Positions 24,302-34,896 of a stretch of 64,000 nt of DNA are shown here, in pieces. Under the pieces are notes generated by a model. That model was not told the origin of the DNA and searched no databases. It was given only the letters and a program-made list of their open reading frames with translations. This DNA comes from Amphiura filiformis. Lineage: Eukaryota > Echinodermata > Ophiuroidea > Amphilepidida > Amphiuridae. The first letter of the stretch is position 1; the number at the start of each line of letters is the position of its first letter. The DNA lies in the NCBI RefSeq assembly GCF_039555335.1, contig NC_092642.1, positions 23,479,262-23,543,261 on the forward strand, written 5' to 3'. Made by a program: the position numbers and the translations under genes.

Positions 24302-24924
24302 GTAAGTCCAACAGTAAAATATATATGACAGAGGTGGATCCACATGCAGTGCACCTCCTTAATCATTGGAAATTAAGCTAAAATCATGAAAAATCATTCC
24401 AAGTCAGCTCAATTCAGCCAATTCTAGCCTCTGCACCCCTCCCCCATTGACAATCCTGTATGAATAGCATTAATATATTTTTTATTTCTAATGTGAAAGT
24501 AAGTACCCAAATTCTGCCCAATAACGTTGATATTTTTTTCAACAACCAAAATGGATAAAATTCATAGTTTGTGTCATGAAATACGCAGAGTATGTTCGTC
24601 TTTGCATGAATTTGTTGCATGTTAAAAAGAATGACTGAATTAAGTTGATATTCTTTCAACAACTTTTGTTTTAAAATATGAAAAATTATGAGATCGATTT
24701 TAATGAAATATGTAATACTTGTTTGATCTTTGATAATACAGTTGCTTTCAATTTTTGGGATTAAATGAATTATAAATTTGTTCAAACCTGCGTACAATTA
24801 TCATTTTGCAAGTTCCCATAATTATAGGTATAATGTTGAGACTTCAAGTAGATGAAAATTAAGTAGTAATGTAGTCTGATGTCCTTCCATAAAGTAATTA
24901 AAACTTTGTATTTTTATTGCATAG
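24302..24924. other. Ankyrin gene intron
   Basis: AT-rich, ending in a TTTTTATTGCATAG acceptor. No repeat pair was recognised. Confidence 0.6.
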
Positions 24925-24987
24925 GGTTACACGCCATTAATGTGGCATCCAAAATAAGCATAGAAGGAGAGTGTGCCCTCTCATTTG
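24925..24987 (+). pseudogene. ANKRA2: 5' part of the broken ankyrin exon
   Basis: Enters in phase 0 with GYTPLMW, as in the family, then meets TAA (24955-24957) and TAG. From 24951 a different frame (base +2) reads ISIEGECALSF, matching the later family segment before ALSLA. By comparison with the family spacing (105 bases from the G of GYTPLMW to the codon before ALSF, here 47), about 58 bases are missing. That is not a multiple of three. The last eight bases, CTCATTTG, are duplicated at 29002-29009. Confidence 0.85.
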
Positions 24988-25154
24988 GAGAAAGGCGCAG
25001 GATTGGTTGTTTTAGTAAATTTCCAATACTTAAGGTATAGGGAAATTTTACATTTCGCCACATATATAAATTGTACAAATAGCACAAATAGCTAGAAGTA
25101 AATGCAAAAGACAAGGGTTCAAAGGGCTTTAACGTACTGGCCATAAGCAATTTT

Positions 25155-26150
25155 GAACTTAGATTATTTTTCTCATATCCTAGTTGCTTCCAATGATCGC
25201 TATTTGTGCAATTTGTGCAATTGGTGGAAAGGGCTTTAAGGTGCCGACTATATAAGCAATTATGACATTGATCGCCAATTCCCTTCTAGCCGTCAGCAAT
25301 TTGTGCAATTTATGCAATTTTGAACTTAGATTATTTTTCTCATATCCTAGTTGCTTCCAATGATCGCTATTTGTGCAATTTGTGCAATTGGTGGAAAGGG
25401 CTTTAAGGTGCCGACTATATAAGCAATTATGACATTGATCGCCAATTCCCTTCTAGCCGTCAGCAATTTGTGCAATTTATGCAATTTTGAACTTAGATTA
25501 TTTTTCTCATATCCTAGTTGCTTCCAATGATCGCTATTTGTGCAATTTGTGCAATTGGTGGAAAGGGCTTTAAGGTGCCGACTATATAAGCAATTATGAC
25601 ATTGATCGCCAATTCCTTCTAGCCGTCAGCAATTTGTGCAATTTATGCAATTTTGAACTTAGATTATTTTTCTCATATCCTAGTTGCTTCCAATGATCGC
25701 TATTTGTGCAATTTGTGCAATTGGTGGAAAGGGCTTTAAGGTGCCGACTATATAAGCAATTATGACATTGATCGCCAATTCCCTTCTAGCCGTCAGCAAT
25801 TTGTGCAATTTATGCAATTTTGAACTTAGATTATTTTTCTCATATCCTAGTTGCTTCCAATGATCGCTATTTGTGCAATTTGTGCAATTGGTGGAAAGGG
25901 CTTTAAGGTGCCGACTATATAAGCAATTATGACATTGATCGCCAATTCCCTTCTAGCCGTCAGCAATTTGTGCAATTTATGCAATTTTGAACTTAGATTA
26001 TTTTTCTCATATCCTAGTTGCTTCCAATGATCGCTATTTGTGCAATTTGTGCAATTGGTGGAAAGGGCTTTAACGTGCCGACTATATGAGAAATTATGAC
26101 ATTGATCACCAAGTCCATTCTAGCCGTCAGCAATTTGTGCAATTTATGCA
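25155..26150. repeat. 167-bp satellite, about 6 copies
   Basis: Units begin GAACTTAGATTATTTTTCTC at 25155, 25321, 25489, 25655, 25822 and 25989. Neighbours are almost identical. Each has three or more ATTTGTGCAATT words, which also occur (mostly inverted) at 28456-28980. Confidence 0.93.
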
Positions 26151-26231
26151 ATTACCCCCCCCTTGCAAAAAAGTCCACTGTTTCAAAAGCGAGTTGACTT
26201 GTTGTAAAATTCTTAACTCGCCGGCGGGACT

Positions 26232-26475
26232 TGCCGGATGATGCCTAGGATGATGATGATTGATGAGGATGACAAGATGCCGATGCCTCAAATTTAGTAT
26301 GACTCGGATAATGAATTGAATATAATGATGATGCCTAGGATGATGATGATTCCGATATGATGCCTAGATGATGATGACTCCGATAATGATGAATATGATG
26401 ATGATAATGATGATGATGATGTTGACGACGACGATGATGATAATGATGATGATGATGATGACGACGATGATTACG
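26232..26475. repeat. GAT-rich repeats
   Basis: Imperfect GAT/GAC triplets and a recurring ATGATGCCTAGGATGATGAT word. Confidence 0.8.
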
Positions 26476-26650
26476 CTATTAGCGGGAATAAGGGCTAAAT
26501 CAACCGGGAAATTTTGTGTATTAGCATTCCCCTAACCAAGCCCAAGCATAATGACAAAATGAATGAAGGTGTATTAGCGTTATTGCAATTAGGGGAGCCC
26601 CGAGAAGTTGAGTGTTACCGTGGTTAGGGCGGTTTTCGGACTGTTACCAT

Positions 26651-27344
26651 CCCAGCAAACACAAAACGTTTTCGACATCATTCACAAAAGGTTATAAAAG
26701 GTTGTCAGAACACGTTTAAATGTCGGGTTATATAAAGGGTATATTGAGAGTATAAAACGTTTTCATAACCTTTAAAAAACATTGTTTGATAATCTACTGC
26801 TCAGCAAACAAAATGTTTTACAGAAAACGTTTAAATGTCGGGTTATATAAAGGGTATAAAAACGTTTTAATAACATTCCAAAAACATTCTTGAACACTTG
26901 ATACAAAACATTCTAAACAGAATGTTATTTTGGGGTTGAAAAAATATTTTGCGAAAAATGTTTGCCCAAAATATTTGCAATAACGTTTTAAAAACGTTTT
27001 CATGACCTTTATATAACCCGACATTTAAATGTTATTAAAAGGTTTTGAAAAAAACATTCTAAGAACATTTCTGTGTTTGCTGGGTTCAAATATTTTAACA
27101 TAATGTTATTTAAGTATTGACAAAATATTTGGCAAAAATGTTTGCAAAAATAGTTTACAATAACATTTTGTGAAAACATTACAAAAATATTGTTGTAGTG
27201 TGTTTTCATACAAAACGTTTAAAAACGTTATCTTGACCTTTATATAACCTGACATTTTAATGTTATTAAAACGTTTTTACCTAAACCAAAAGCCAAAATA
27301 TAACTAATTTAAAACGTTTTTTAAACGTTTTTGTGTTTGCTAGG
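26651..27344 (+). mobile_element. CCCAGCAAACAC...GTGTTTGCTAGG element, copy 1 (nested)
   Basis: Begins CCCAGCAAACACAAAACGTT and ends AACGTTTTTGTGTTTGCTAG. The interior is full of AACGTTTT/AAAACGTT words and GTCGGGTTATATAAAG. A second copy in the opposite orientation lies at 61010-61684. It is non-coding and nested inside the 24988-29001 element. Confidence 0.85.
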
Positions 27345-27349
27345 ATAGT

Positions 27350-27930
27350 TAGGGCGGTTTTCGGACTTGTTGTTTCTTTCTAAACATCCTCGTACGTATC
27401 ATTCTTCCTTAAATTTTCTCGGTTTGTAATAAGGCGGTTCTCGACAGCAATGGGACAGCGCTATTTTGGGAGTCTAATTACCTAGGAATAACAGCTAAAT
27501 CAACCGTGAAATTTTGTTGATGACGATGCCTCGCATGATGAAGACTTGGATGATCATGATGACCATGATGATGAGGATGACATGACGGCGATGCCTCAGA
27601 TTCATGATGATGATGATGATGATGATGATGATTAAGGCAGCCCCGAAAAGTTTAGTGTTAGTGTTAGGGCGGTTTTCGGACTTGGTTTTCTTTCTAAACA
27701 TCCTCGTACGTATCATTCTTCCTTAAATTTTCTCGGTTTGTAATAAGGCGGTTCTCGAAAGCAATGGGACAACGCTACGGCGATGCCTCAGATTCAGTAT
27801 GACTCGGATGATGAATTGGATATAATATCATCACACTGCCGACGCAGCTTTTGACTATAATGATGATGCCTAGGATGATGATGACTCCGATATGATGCCT
27901 AGGATGATGATGACTCCGATAATGATGAAT

Positions 27931-27992
<62 letters not shown>

Positions 27993-28455
27993 AATGATGA
28001 TGATGTTGACGACGATGATGATGATAATGATAATGAGGATGATGATGATGATGATGATTAAGGCAGCCCCGAAAAGTTTAGTGTTAGTGTTAGGGAGTTT
28101 TCGGACTTGTTTTTTCTTTCTAAACATCCTCGTACGTATCATTCTTCCTTAAATTTTCTCGGTTTGTAATAAGGCGGTTCTCGAAAGCAATGGGACAACG
28201 CTACGGCGATGCCTCAGATTCAGTATGACTCGGATGATGAATTGGATAATTATAATATCATCACACTGCCGACGCAGCTTTTGACTATAATGATGATGAT
28301 GATGATGATGATGATGATATGAAAGCGGTTCTCGAAAGAAATGGCGCAGCGCGAGCCCGGAAAAGTTGAGTGTAACCGTAGTTAGGGTGGTTGATGGATT
28401 TTTCTTTTTTCTTATAAGCATCCTCGTACGTATCATTCTTCCTTAAATTTTCTTT
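27350..28455. repeat. Complex tandem repeats of about 250-400 bases with GAT microsatellites
   Basis: Three successive blocks share TCCTCGTACGTATCATTCTT, then CCTTAAATTTTCTCGG, AATAAGGCGGTTCTCG and AGCAATGGGACAACGC. Each is followed or preceded by a (GAT)n run of different length. Poly-Ile and poly-Met frames across it are artefacts. Confidence 0.85.
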
Positions 28456-28980
28456 CCACCAATTGCACAAATTGCACAAATAGCGCTTACTGGAAGCAAG
28501 TCAGATATTGTCCTCATTGCTTTTATAAATTGCATAAATTGCAACACCTGTGGCTATTTCTACAATTTGTAAAAATTGCTTACGTACATGGCTATTTGTG
28601 CTATTTGTACAAATTGCACACTTTATTGCAACGGTAGGCAATTTGTGCAATTGACTGACATAAATGGCACAAATTGCAACACCTGTGGCTATTTATGCAA
28701 TTTGTAAAATTGCTTACATACGTTATATTTGTGCTATTTGTACAAATTGCACACTTTCCTGCAACTGTAGGCTATTCGTGCAATTTACTGACATAAATTC
28801 CACAAATTGCAACACCTGTCGCTATTTATGCAATTTGTCCGACATAGATTGCATCAATTGCAACTATCTGTGGCTATTTATGCAATTTGTGAAAATTGCT
28901 TAAGCAACTGGCTATTTGTGCAATTTGTGCTATTTATACAAATTGCACACTTTCTTGCAATTGAAGGCTATTTGTGCAAT
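28456..28980. repeat. GCACAAATTGC motif array
   Basis: About 110-130-base units of TTGCACAAATTGCACAAATAGC, GGCTATTTGTGCAATT and related words, ending next to the right TIR of the insertion. Short frames here reflect repetition only. Confidence 0.8.
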
Positions 28981-29009
28981 GACCAATCCTGCGCCTTTAT
29001 GCTCATTTG

Positions 29010-29083
29010 CTAGTAGTAATGGCAATGTGGATGTGGTACGCTTGTTATTAGCAGAGAATATAGACGTTAATAATTATGACTGG
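29010..29083 (+). pseudogene. ANKRA2: 3' part of the broken ankyrin exon
   Basis: Resumes the exon after the insertion: (G)CT AGT AGT AAT... encodes ASSNGNVDVVRLLLAENID, then VNNYDW, and leaves in phase 0 at a GTAAGT donor. The helix VDVVRLLL and the V-[DN]-[IN]-x-YDW end are conserved family features. The sequence itself is intact; the damage lies upstream. Confidence 0.88.
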
Positions 29084-29714
29084 GTAAGTTTAATGTTTGT
29101 TTTGTTTGTGGATTTGTTTATCTGTTTACAGGCTTTTGCCTATTACTGTATAAGTGGTAATTTTCACTGATGTAATTGTGTGCACTTTATTGAGCATGTC
29201 TGTTAGCACCCCACGCACACAATCAGCAGAACGTACAGTGTGTGTTTACCATGCGATGTATGCCATGGGTTGTTCCAGGATACGCAATGGTAATTTTGGT
29301 CAAACTGACTTCTGTTTTAAAAAAAACCAGGATCCATGTATAGAGTTTAATCATTGCTTTGTTTAGGCTTGGACAAGAGTGCAAATACATTGATCATGCA
29401 GGGCTTTACAATATCAGACTGGCATATTAAGTGACATATTGGGTGAAGAAAAATTATGTGACAAAGCTTTCTTGAACCCGCCTTGAACTTTAAGGGTCTA
29501 TAGTTCCTCTGAGCTTAAGATTGGTAAGGATGCCACCATAACAGCATAGCAGTGAAATGCATGCACCGTTCTCAGATTCACAGAATAAAACACTTGCGTG
29601 TAAAGGCAGCAAAGTTGTGCATGCAGAGATGCTTATCCCAATTCAAAATGTTAAGGTAAACCTTATACTATTACTATTACAGATTTTCGAATTTTTGTCA
29701 TTGTTTTATTTCAG
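29084..29714. other. Ankyrin gene intron
   Basis: From GTAAGT to TTGTTTTATTTCAG. No repeat pair or credible frame was seen. Confidence 0.65.
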
Positions 29715-29862
29715 AATGGTGGTACTCCTTTATTATATGCTGTGTATAACAACCATCCCAAATGTTGTGAACTACTGTTACAAGCTGGTGCTGATATGAC
29801 GATAGAAACTGATGGTGGACATACAGCTTTAAGTATTGCTCTGGCATTAGGACATAAAGGAG
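29715..29862 (+). CDS. ANKRA2: Ankyrin gene penultimate coding exon
   Basis: Between TTTTATTTCAG and a GTAAGG donor. Enters in phase 0 and leaves in phase 1; 49 codons. Encodes [20 protein letters not shown], then [20 protein letters not shown] and [19 protein letters not shown] is the most characteristic ankyrin repeat start of ANKRA2/RFXANK. The binding groove of this family is formed by these repeats, so its conservation suggests selection acted here until recently. Confidence 0.93.
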
Positions 29863-30318
29863 GTAAGGAGGCACATTGATTTCACTCAATTTCCTCCTTA
29901 AAAGAGGATGGATCAATATCATCATTATGCTGGTTTTTGCAGATATACATACAGGTGATAGTAGGAACCAAAATGACCATATTTTGTGGAATTATAAGTC
30001 CAATCGTAATGCAGTTTTTACCAAAATAAAACTTGAACAAAGATTTAAATGATAACAATAATAGCATGGACATTGCATTTCTATGCTTTGTTTCACCTCA
30101 AGTTTAGTAGTGAAGTACTTTGCTGGTTGAAATATTTTTAAATACTGCGAACATTTAAAATCGCAGCTCTAAGATTATCCAGCAGAGTATACACACGGGT
30201 ATAAGGATGCTTGCCTTGCCACCAAATAAAAGCACCGGTGTCACTACCAAACACAGTGAAATGAAGTGGAAAGCTGTATGCACATCTTTAATGTATCCAT
30301 TATTCTTCTTTATTTCAG

Positions 30319-30368
30319 TGCAACAAGTCATAGAAAAACACATGCTGGGATTACTGCAGAGAGTATAA
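30319..30368 (+). CDS. ANKRA2: Ankyrin gene last coding exon
   Basis: Follows CTTTATTTCAG. Completes the split Val codon (G + TG) and encodes VQQVIEKHMLGLLQRV, then TAA at 30366-30368. VQQVIE-[NSK]-H-[ILM]-L-x-L-[LF]-Q is the conserved C-terminal helix. No canonical AATAAA was identified immediately downstream, so the transcript end is unassigned. Confidence 0.92.
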
Positions 30369-30852
30369 CATACGGCCACAGGACAAGTGCAAGGAAGGTG
30401 CTGACATTGAGTGAATGAATTTGTAAGAAACTATGACAGTATTATCAGTGCCCAGTTGCTCAGGGTGTAAAACTAGCCATCCATTAAAAACTTGCTGCTG
30501 TTAGTTTATTAAAAAACGTCACCAATTTAATAATAACATATTATGATCTTAGAGGTCTGGGAAAAGGTTAATTACTACTAGACATCATAAGGTAAGCACT
30601 TGGTATAAACAATGAGTGAGTGCTGGTTGCACTCCCTATTCTAAAAAAAAACCACAGTACTAATTTTTTGAATTAAAAAATATTATCCTGTTTTGCCAAA
30701 TGAAACATATAGTTCTACCTGACAATAAAAGTCAAATTTGAGGAGTTTTGTAATTTTAGGGGAAATGGGCCCAAAACATGCAATTTTGCATGATTTCTTA
30801 CAATTTCAGCCACAAAATACAAAGACTTGGCACAAGTCTAAGATTCAAAATA
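30369..30852. other. Downstream of the ankyrin gene, probable 3' UTR and spacer
   Basis: AT-rich sequence without a frame or repeat pair. Confidence 0.4.
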
Positions 30853-31053
30853 TGTGACCGTTACACCACGTTACAGTAATGAGCATAAATGTCCTCAATT
30901 GTATTCTGAGTTACAGTGTATCTCATTAAATGAGGTACACGTAGCACCTGTAATTGAGGTACCTATGAATACGACCTTCATGCCCATTTTACACTGTAAC
31001 TCAGAATACAATTGAGGACATTTACGGCTCATTCTTCATGGTGTACGGTCACA
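30853..31053. mobile_element. Palindromic MITE, TGTGACCGT ends
   Basis: TGTGACCG at the left and CGGTCACA at the right, TA on both outer sides (30851-30852 and 31054-31055). An inner arm, AAATGTCCTCAATTGTATTC, is repeated inverted on the right. TA duplication fits Tc1/mariner-like transposition. Confidence 0.85.
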
Positions 31054-31388
31054 TATGTAGTAACTAAAAGGGTATGAGTTGCTCATGAATTTAATATGTT
31101 ATTTTAATAATTGGTTATAAAAGGTAATAGAAAGTGCATTTTTCAAAAATTAAAATGCTTGTTACAGCATACGAAAAAAAACCCTGAAGACTTATGTTTT
31201 TCACCCTTATTTCCAAAAATTGGCCAAATATTAAAATTGACTTTTTTTGCCAGTTAGAACTTAGTAAAGGATTAGGATTTAGCTATGTTTCATTTAGCAA
31301 AACAGCATAATATTTTTAGTGCTGTATTTTTCTAGAATAGGGAGTAGACCATGGTAAGCCAGTGGAAATGTGTGGAAAACAAAAGGAT

Positions 31389-31836
31389 TACCGTATTGTT
31401 TGTAATAAACGCCCCCCCTCTAATAAACGCCTCCCTCCAATTTTTCTGTGAAAAAATTGACAAAAATGCGAACATTTCCATGACATATCGTGTAGGTAAG
31501 CTTAAAACTTGCATCAGTCATGTCAGTCACGATCGCTAAATTGAATGGACAAAACCTATTATGACTCAACTCCCATCCATTTCATTGCCTAATTATGGTA
31601 GAATTTCACTAATTCCATGCACTTACAGGTGTAATTTTGTTGTATTCCCCACGAAAATATCATTTTCCGTGGGCGCCGCCATCATGTATAGTGTGAATCC
31701 CTCCTTTTAATAGGAGCACCATCGGGAAATTGAACACGATTTGTAAGCTTTTTTCACTGACAATTCACTTCCAATAAACGCCCCCCTTTTGGAAAAATGC
31801 AACGCCCCCGGGGCGTTTATTACAAACAATACGGTA
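31389..31836. mobile_element. MITE with TACCGTATTGTTTGTAATAA TIRs
   Basis: The left end continues into ACGCCCC, and the right end is the exact reverse complement (GGGGCGT, then TTATTACAAACAATACGGTA). It is 448 bases long. TA at each end is probably the target. Confidence 0.9.
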
Positions 31837-31844
31837 TGTGGACA

Positions 31845-32033
31845 AAATGGGCTATCCCATTTGAAATCCATACACCTATGGAAGACATGACCTTTATCTT
31901 CCACACAGGGAGTGTGAATTTCAAATGGGGTTACCTGAATGGATGACTCTTATTTAAAATCTACACCCCCTGTGTGGGAGATTAAGGTCATGTCTTCCAT
32001 AAAGGGGTGTATGGATTTCCACTGGAATAGTCC
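31845..32033. mobile_element. Palindromic MITE
   Basis: GGGCTATCCCATTTGAAATC, then CATACACC, pairs with GGTGTATG, GATTTCCACTGGAATAGTCC. Inner arms around GAAGACATGACCTT / AAGGTCATGTCTTC also pair. Exact outer limits are uncertain by a few bases. Confidence 0.8.
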
Positions 32034-32424
32034 AAATAATTCTTGGTTCGTGTACTGCCATCTTGAAAATTGTACGAAATGCTAATAAAATTGTGTGTAT
32101 GTTGGTGATTTTGGGTGTAACTGGGGAAATTGCTTGGGAAATATTATTTGAAACACAAAGCTATTGATTGACTTATTGTGTGACAAATCAGACCCAGAAC
32201 CTTCTACCATCCAAGTTACTCAAACACTAATGTCATGTGAGTGAAGTCTTCTCATGAGGTATGCAAAAATAGGGGTAGCCATTTTGATTCACTTTGTGTG
32301 ACAACAATAAGAACCTTTTTCTGAATAGTGAACAGGTAAAAACGGAAATCTCGAAGTGTTCACCCTGTTGAGAGCTACTGCACAATGTCTACTAAGTGAG
32401 CCTTTCGCTGTTAATAATCCAAAT

Positions 32425-32757
32425 CAGGCCTTCTCAACTAGTTTATTTGAAGTGCCAACAGGAAAATTTTAGTGATCATGAAGTGCCAACATGTTCAAGG
32501 TAGCTCATGCGCATAACGAGTAAGGTGCAGTGGTGAAGCTTTATTGGGGGTCCAGGGGACAGCACCCCTGGAAGCTCCTGGATTTTAAGGGTTTTTTTAA
32601 GGCCCATATTTGGTATTTTCACCCCTGTTTTGTTCAAGATGTATGTGAAAAAAATTATTAAAATTAGCGTGTGCCACTTTGTGCACCACTTTGACTTACT
32701 CCAAGTGCCACATGTGACGTGCATGCCACCAGCGGGGCCACCAGTTGAGAGGGCCTG
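32425..32757. mobile_element. hAT-type MITE
   Basis: Begins CAGGCCTTCTCAACTAG and ends CCAGTTGAGAGGGCCTG. Flanked by identical 8-bp ATCCAAAT (32417-32424 and 32758-32765). CAG...CTG ends plus an 8-bp duplication are the accepted hAT signature. It is 333 bases long and non-coding. Confidence 0.93.
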
Positions 32758-32825
32758 ATCCAAATCAATATGAAATAAATTATAGTAAAATTTTTATTGC
32801 AACCAATTATTATTTTGCCTAAAAA

Positions 32826-33167
32826 TGAAGAGCTTATTTCCAAACCGTGTTAAGTCCACAACCACATGTGTCTCTTTTACATGTGTGATACAACCACAAT
32901 TACTTTGACAAGTTTGACATTAGCAACAATGAGTTGTACCATCAACAAGCCATTATTTACTATAACAATGCTGCATAACAATATGCAGACTATTGTTCTC
33001 TTTTGGGAAACAAAGCCTCACACAGTATTGTTACTGTGCATCCATCCACAGTTTGCTTTATAATGGTGCATCCAACTGAAATTATAATACCCCCCATTGC
33101 GATATTGCACAGGTAAATCAGAAACATGGATTTGTGGACTTAACACGGTTTGGAAATAAGCTCTTCA
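32826..33167. mobile_element. MITE with about 34-base TIRs
   Basis: TGAAGAGCTTATTTCCAAAC, then CGTGTTAAGTCCACAA at the left, is matched in reverse complement by the right end at 33132-33167. No coding content. Confidence 0.88.
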
Positions 33168-33940
33168 AATGTCATAACACACAGACTCTTGTATGATTTA
33201 TATTTGAGAGGGGTCCCATCTTTCATGAAATAGCTTTAAATGTTAAATTGTCAAATTAAATTACTCAGGGTACATCACACTATGCAGCACCTTTAAGCAT
33301 GTGCATTTGTACACCAGTACTTTGAGCAAACGCTAGTCGACGCTGCGCCCAATGTAATACGCACTGCCACATCAGGGTGAAAAATGATACAGTCCATTTC
33401 TAGCACAACCGCGGGGTATCAGGGGGCAGTTGTCAGGGGGCATTGGGGCTGGGGGAAAAGATGAGATATTTCCCAGTGTGTATCATTTTTGCTGCCCAGT
33501 ATAGGTACTATAGTATATGTGCTACCTAGCCATTTTTGAGATGGAGTGTAAAGTCTTTTAGCTGACCTATCAAAAAGAGTTCACTGGGACAATTGGTGCT
33601 ATGAGCAGCGCCAGGACAGGGCACAAAACAAGCCCCAGTACCATGTGGTACAGTTTGCCCAGAACTGGGCAGATAGGTCTCTCCGCAATGGCCTCCTGTC
33701 CTAGGACCACTAAACCAGGCTAACAGGATATACACAAATGACCAATGATAGATAGCTATGTTGCGATCCTGATGTGGAATATGACCCAGCTCAGTATCCC
33801 CAGGATTTGACTATGCAGATGAACATGTATTTGCAAATGAACATGTAATTGCAAATGGTGGCCCATAATCAAGGTAAATTTTTATGTTAGGGAGCTGTAA
33901 ACTCTCAGAAATTTAGTAGTTAAAATGCTGTATTTTTTTA
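33168..33940. other. Spacer, nothing recognised
   Basis: The minus-strand frame at 33526-33735 has no motif or splice context. No repeat pair was found. Confidence 0.4.
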
Positions 33941-34071
33941 GGGATAAAATCAAAACTCGACCAGCAGTTGACCGCAGGTTCCATCCGGTTCTGTCCAGTT
34001 TCCATTGTTTAGAACAATAGAAACCGGACGGAATTGGCAGCCAACCGCCGGTCAAGTTTTGATTTCATCCC
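33941..34071. mobile_element. Short palindromic MITE
   Basis: GGGATAAAATCAAAACTCGACC pairs with GGTCAAGTTTTGATTTCATCCC, and CCATCCGGTTCTGTCC with a GGACGGAATTGG-type arm. TTA occurs at both outer edges. Confidence 0.82.
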
Positions 34072-34868
34072 TTATACCAAATTGTGTGTTTTTATTTAGA
34101 TTCCTTAACTACTTTCCATCCTAAGAGTTTCATATAGTTTGGGTGAATAATTACGAAGTTCAGCACTTTCTTAATGCATTTCTGAGACTATAGCCATGTT
34201 AAACTTGCCAAAAGATGGGCAATTTTGGTAGATTTTTTGCCCAGAAGGTGGAGGTGGCCTGCCTGATAAAAGAACGTTGAGTGTGTACAATGGTGCTGAT
34301 GAAGTAATTAGAAGAGATCAGATGCACAATGGAATATGCAAAGGCTGCCTTGTGTAATTGTGTTGTCAATATTGTTATTTTAATTAATGAGATACACATG
34401 TACACTTGTCATTGGTAGGTTAAAGGCCCATTCAGTGATTTGCTCATCCAGACGATCGTAAAAATCATCAAAATTCAGATTTTGGTACCTTTGTCATTGT
34501 CATAGATGTGCTAATATAGCTTGCTAATAGTTCAGCAGAAAGCTGTGTATGTAAGACAAAATTAGGCATTTACATGAATCTGTAATTTATACACTGACAG
34601 TATATAAATTAACTACTTACATTTGAATGGGGCTTCAACTTCATCAATACAGCTATTTTCTTCATTTTTCATTTAAAAAATACCAAATGACAATTTGAAT
34701 GACCTTTCCTTCACTTTTAAGCAATTTATTAACAATTTTAATTTTTTACACTTTGCGCTGGGATCACTGCACTGAATGGGACTTTAAAATATGTTATTTA
34801 TCACAAAGCCATAATGTACGATTTCCATCAAATCTTAATTTTATTCTTTACTCAAAATGCTGAAATAC
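34072..34868. other. Spacer, nothing recognised
   Basis: AT-rich with no frame or repeat pair that I could support. Confidence 0.4.
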
Positions 34869-34896
34869 AATAGCATACCTGCCAACTGTCCCTATT

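Larger units (their letters stand above)
24988..29001. mobile_element. 4,014-bp TIR element inserted in the ankyrin exon
   Basis: Ends are inverted repeats: GAGAAAGGCGCAGGATTGGT at the left, and ACCAATCCTGCGCCTTTATG at the right (18 of 20 match when reversed). It is flanked by an identical 8-bp CTCATTTG. Removing the element and one CTCATTTG joins ...TGT GCC CTC TCA TTT G with CT AGT AGT AAT GGC, restoring CALSFASSNGNVD in one frame. An 8-bp duplication fits hAT-like transposition, though the terminal bases are not a perfect CAG. It has no transposase frame. The interior is satellite, subterminal GCAATTTGTGC-type motifs at both ends, GAT repeats and a nested TIR element. Confidence 0.88.
19499..30368 (+). 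pseudogene. ANKRA2: ANKRA2/RFXANK-type ankyrin-repeat gene, central exon disrupted
   Basis: Members of this family carry a disordered N-terminus and a C-terminal ankyrin block. RFXANK is part of the RFX transcription complex; ANKRA2 binds PxLPxI/L-type motifs in partners such as HDACs and megalin. Here the diagnostic order is preserved: SDLEVQSVMF, then [62 protein letters not shown] and VQQVIEKHMLGLLQ. These match what I recall of vertebrate ANKRA2/RFXANK. Splice sites and phases agree across all joins. The exon starting at 24925 has lost about 58 bases out of frame and carries a 4-kb insertion, so a normal full-length product cannot be read. It may be a pseudogene, a null allele or an assembly of mixed haplotypes. 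ANKRA2 versus RFXANK assignment is unsettled. Confidence 0.88.

Noticed and set aside
27870-28152. Poly-Ile and poly-Met frames
   Set aside because: They arise from (GAT)n repeats in the transposon insertion.
25155-28980. CRISPR-like reading of the 167-bp array and the short motif array
   Set aside because: The context is animal. Repeats are direct satellite units with no unique spacers of constant length.
28664-29013. Frames rich in CNLC/YAIC peptides
   Set aside because: Translations of the GCAATTTGTGC motif array.
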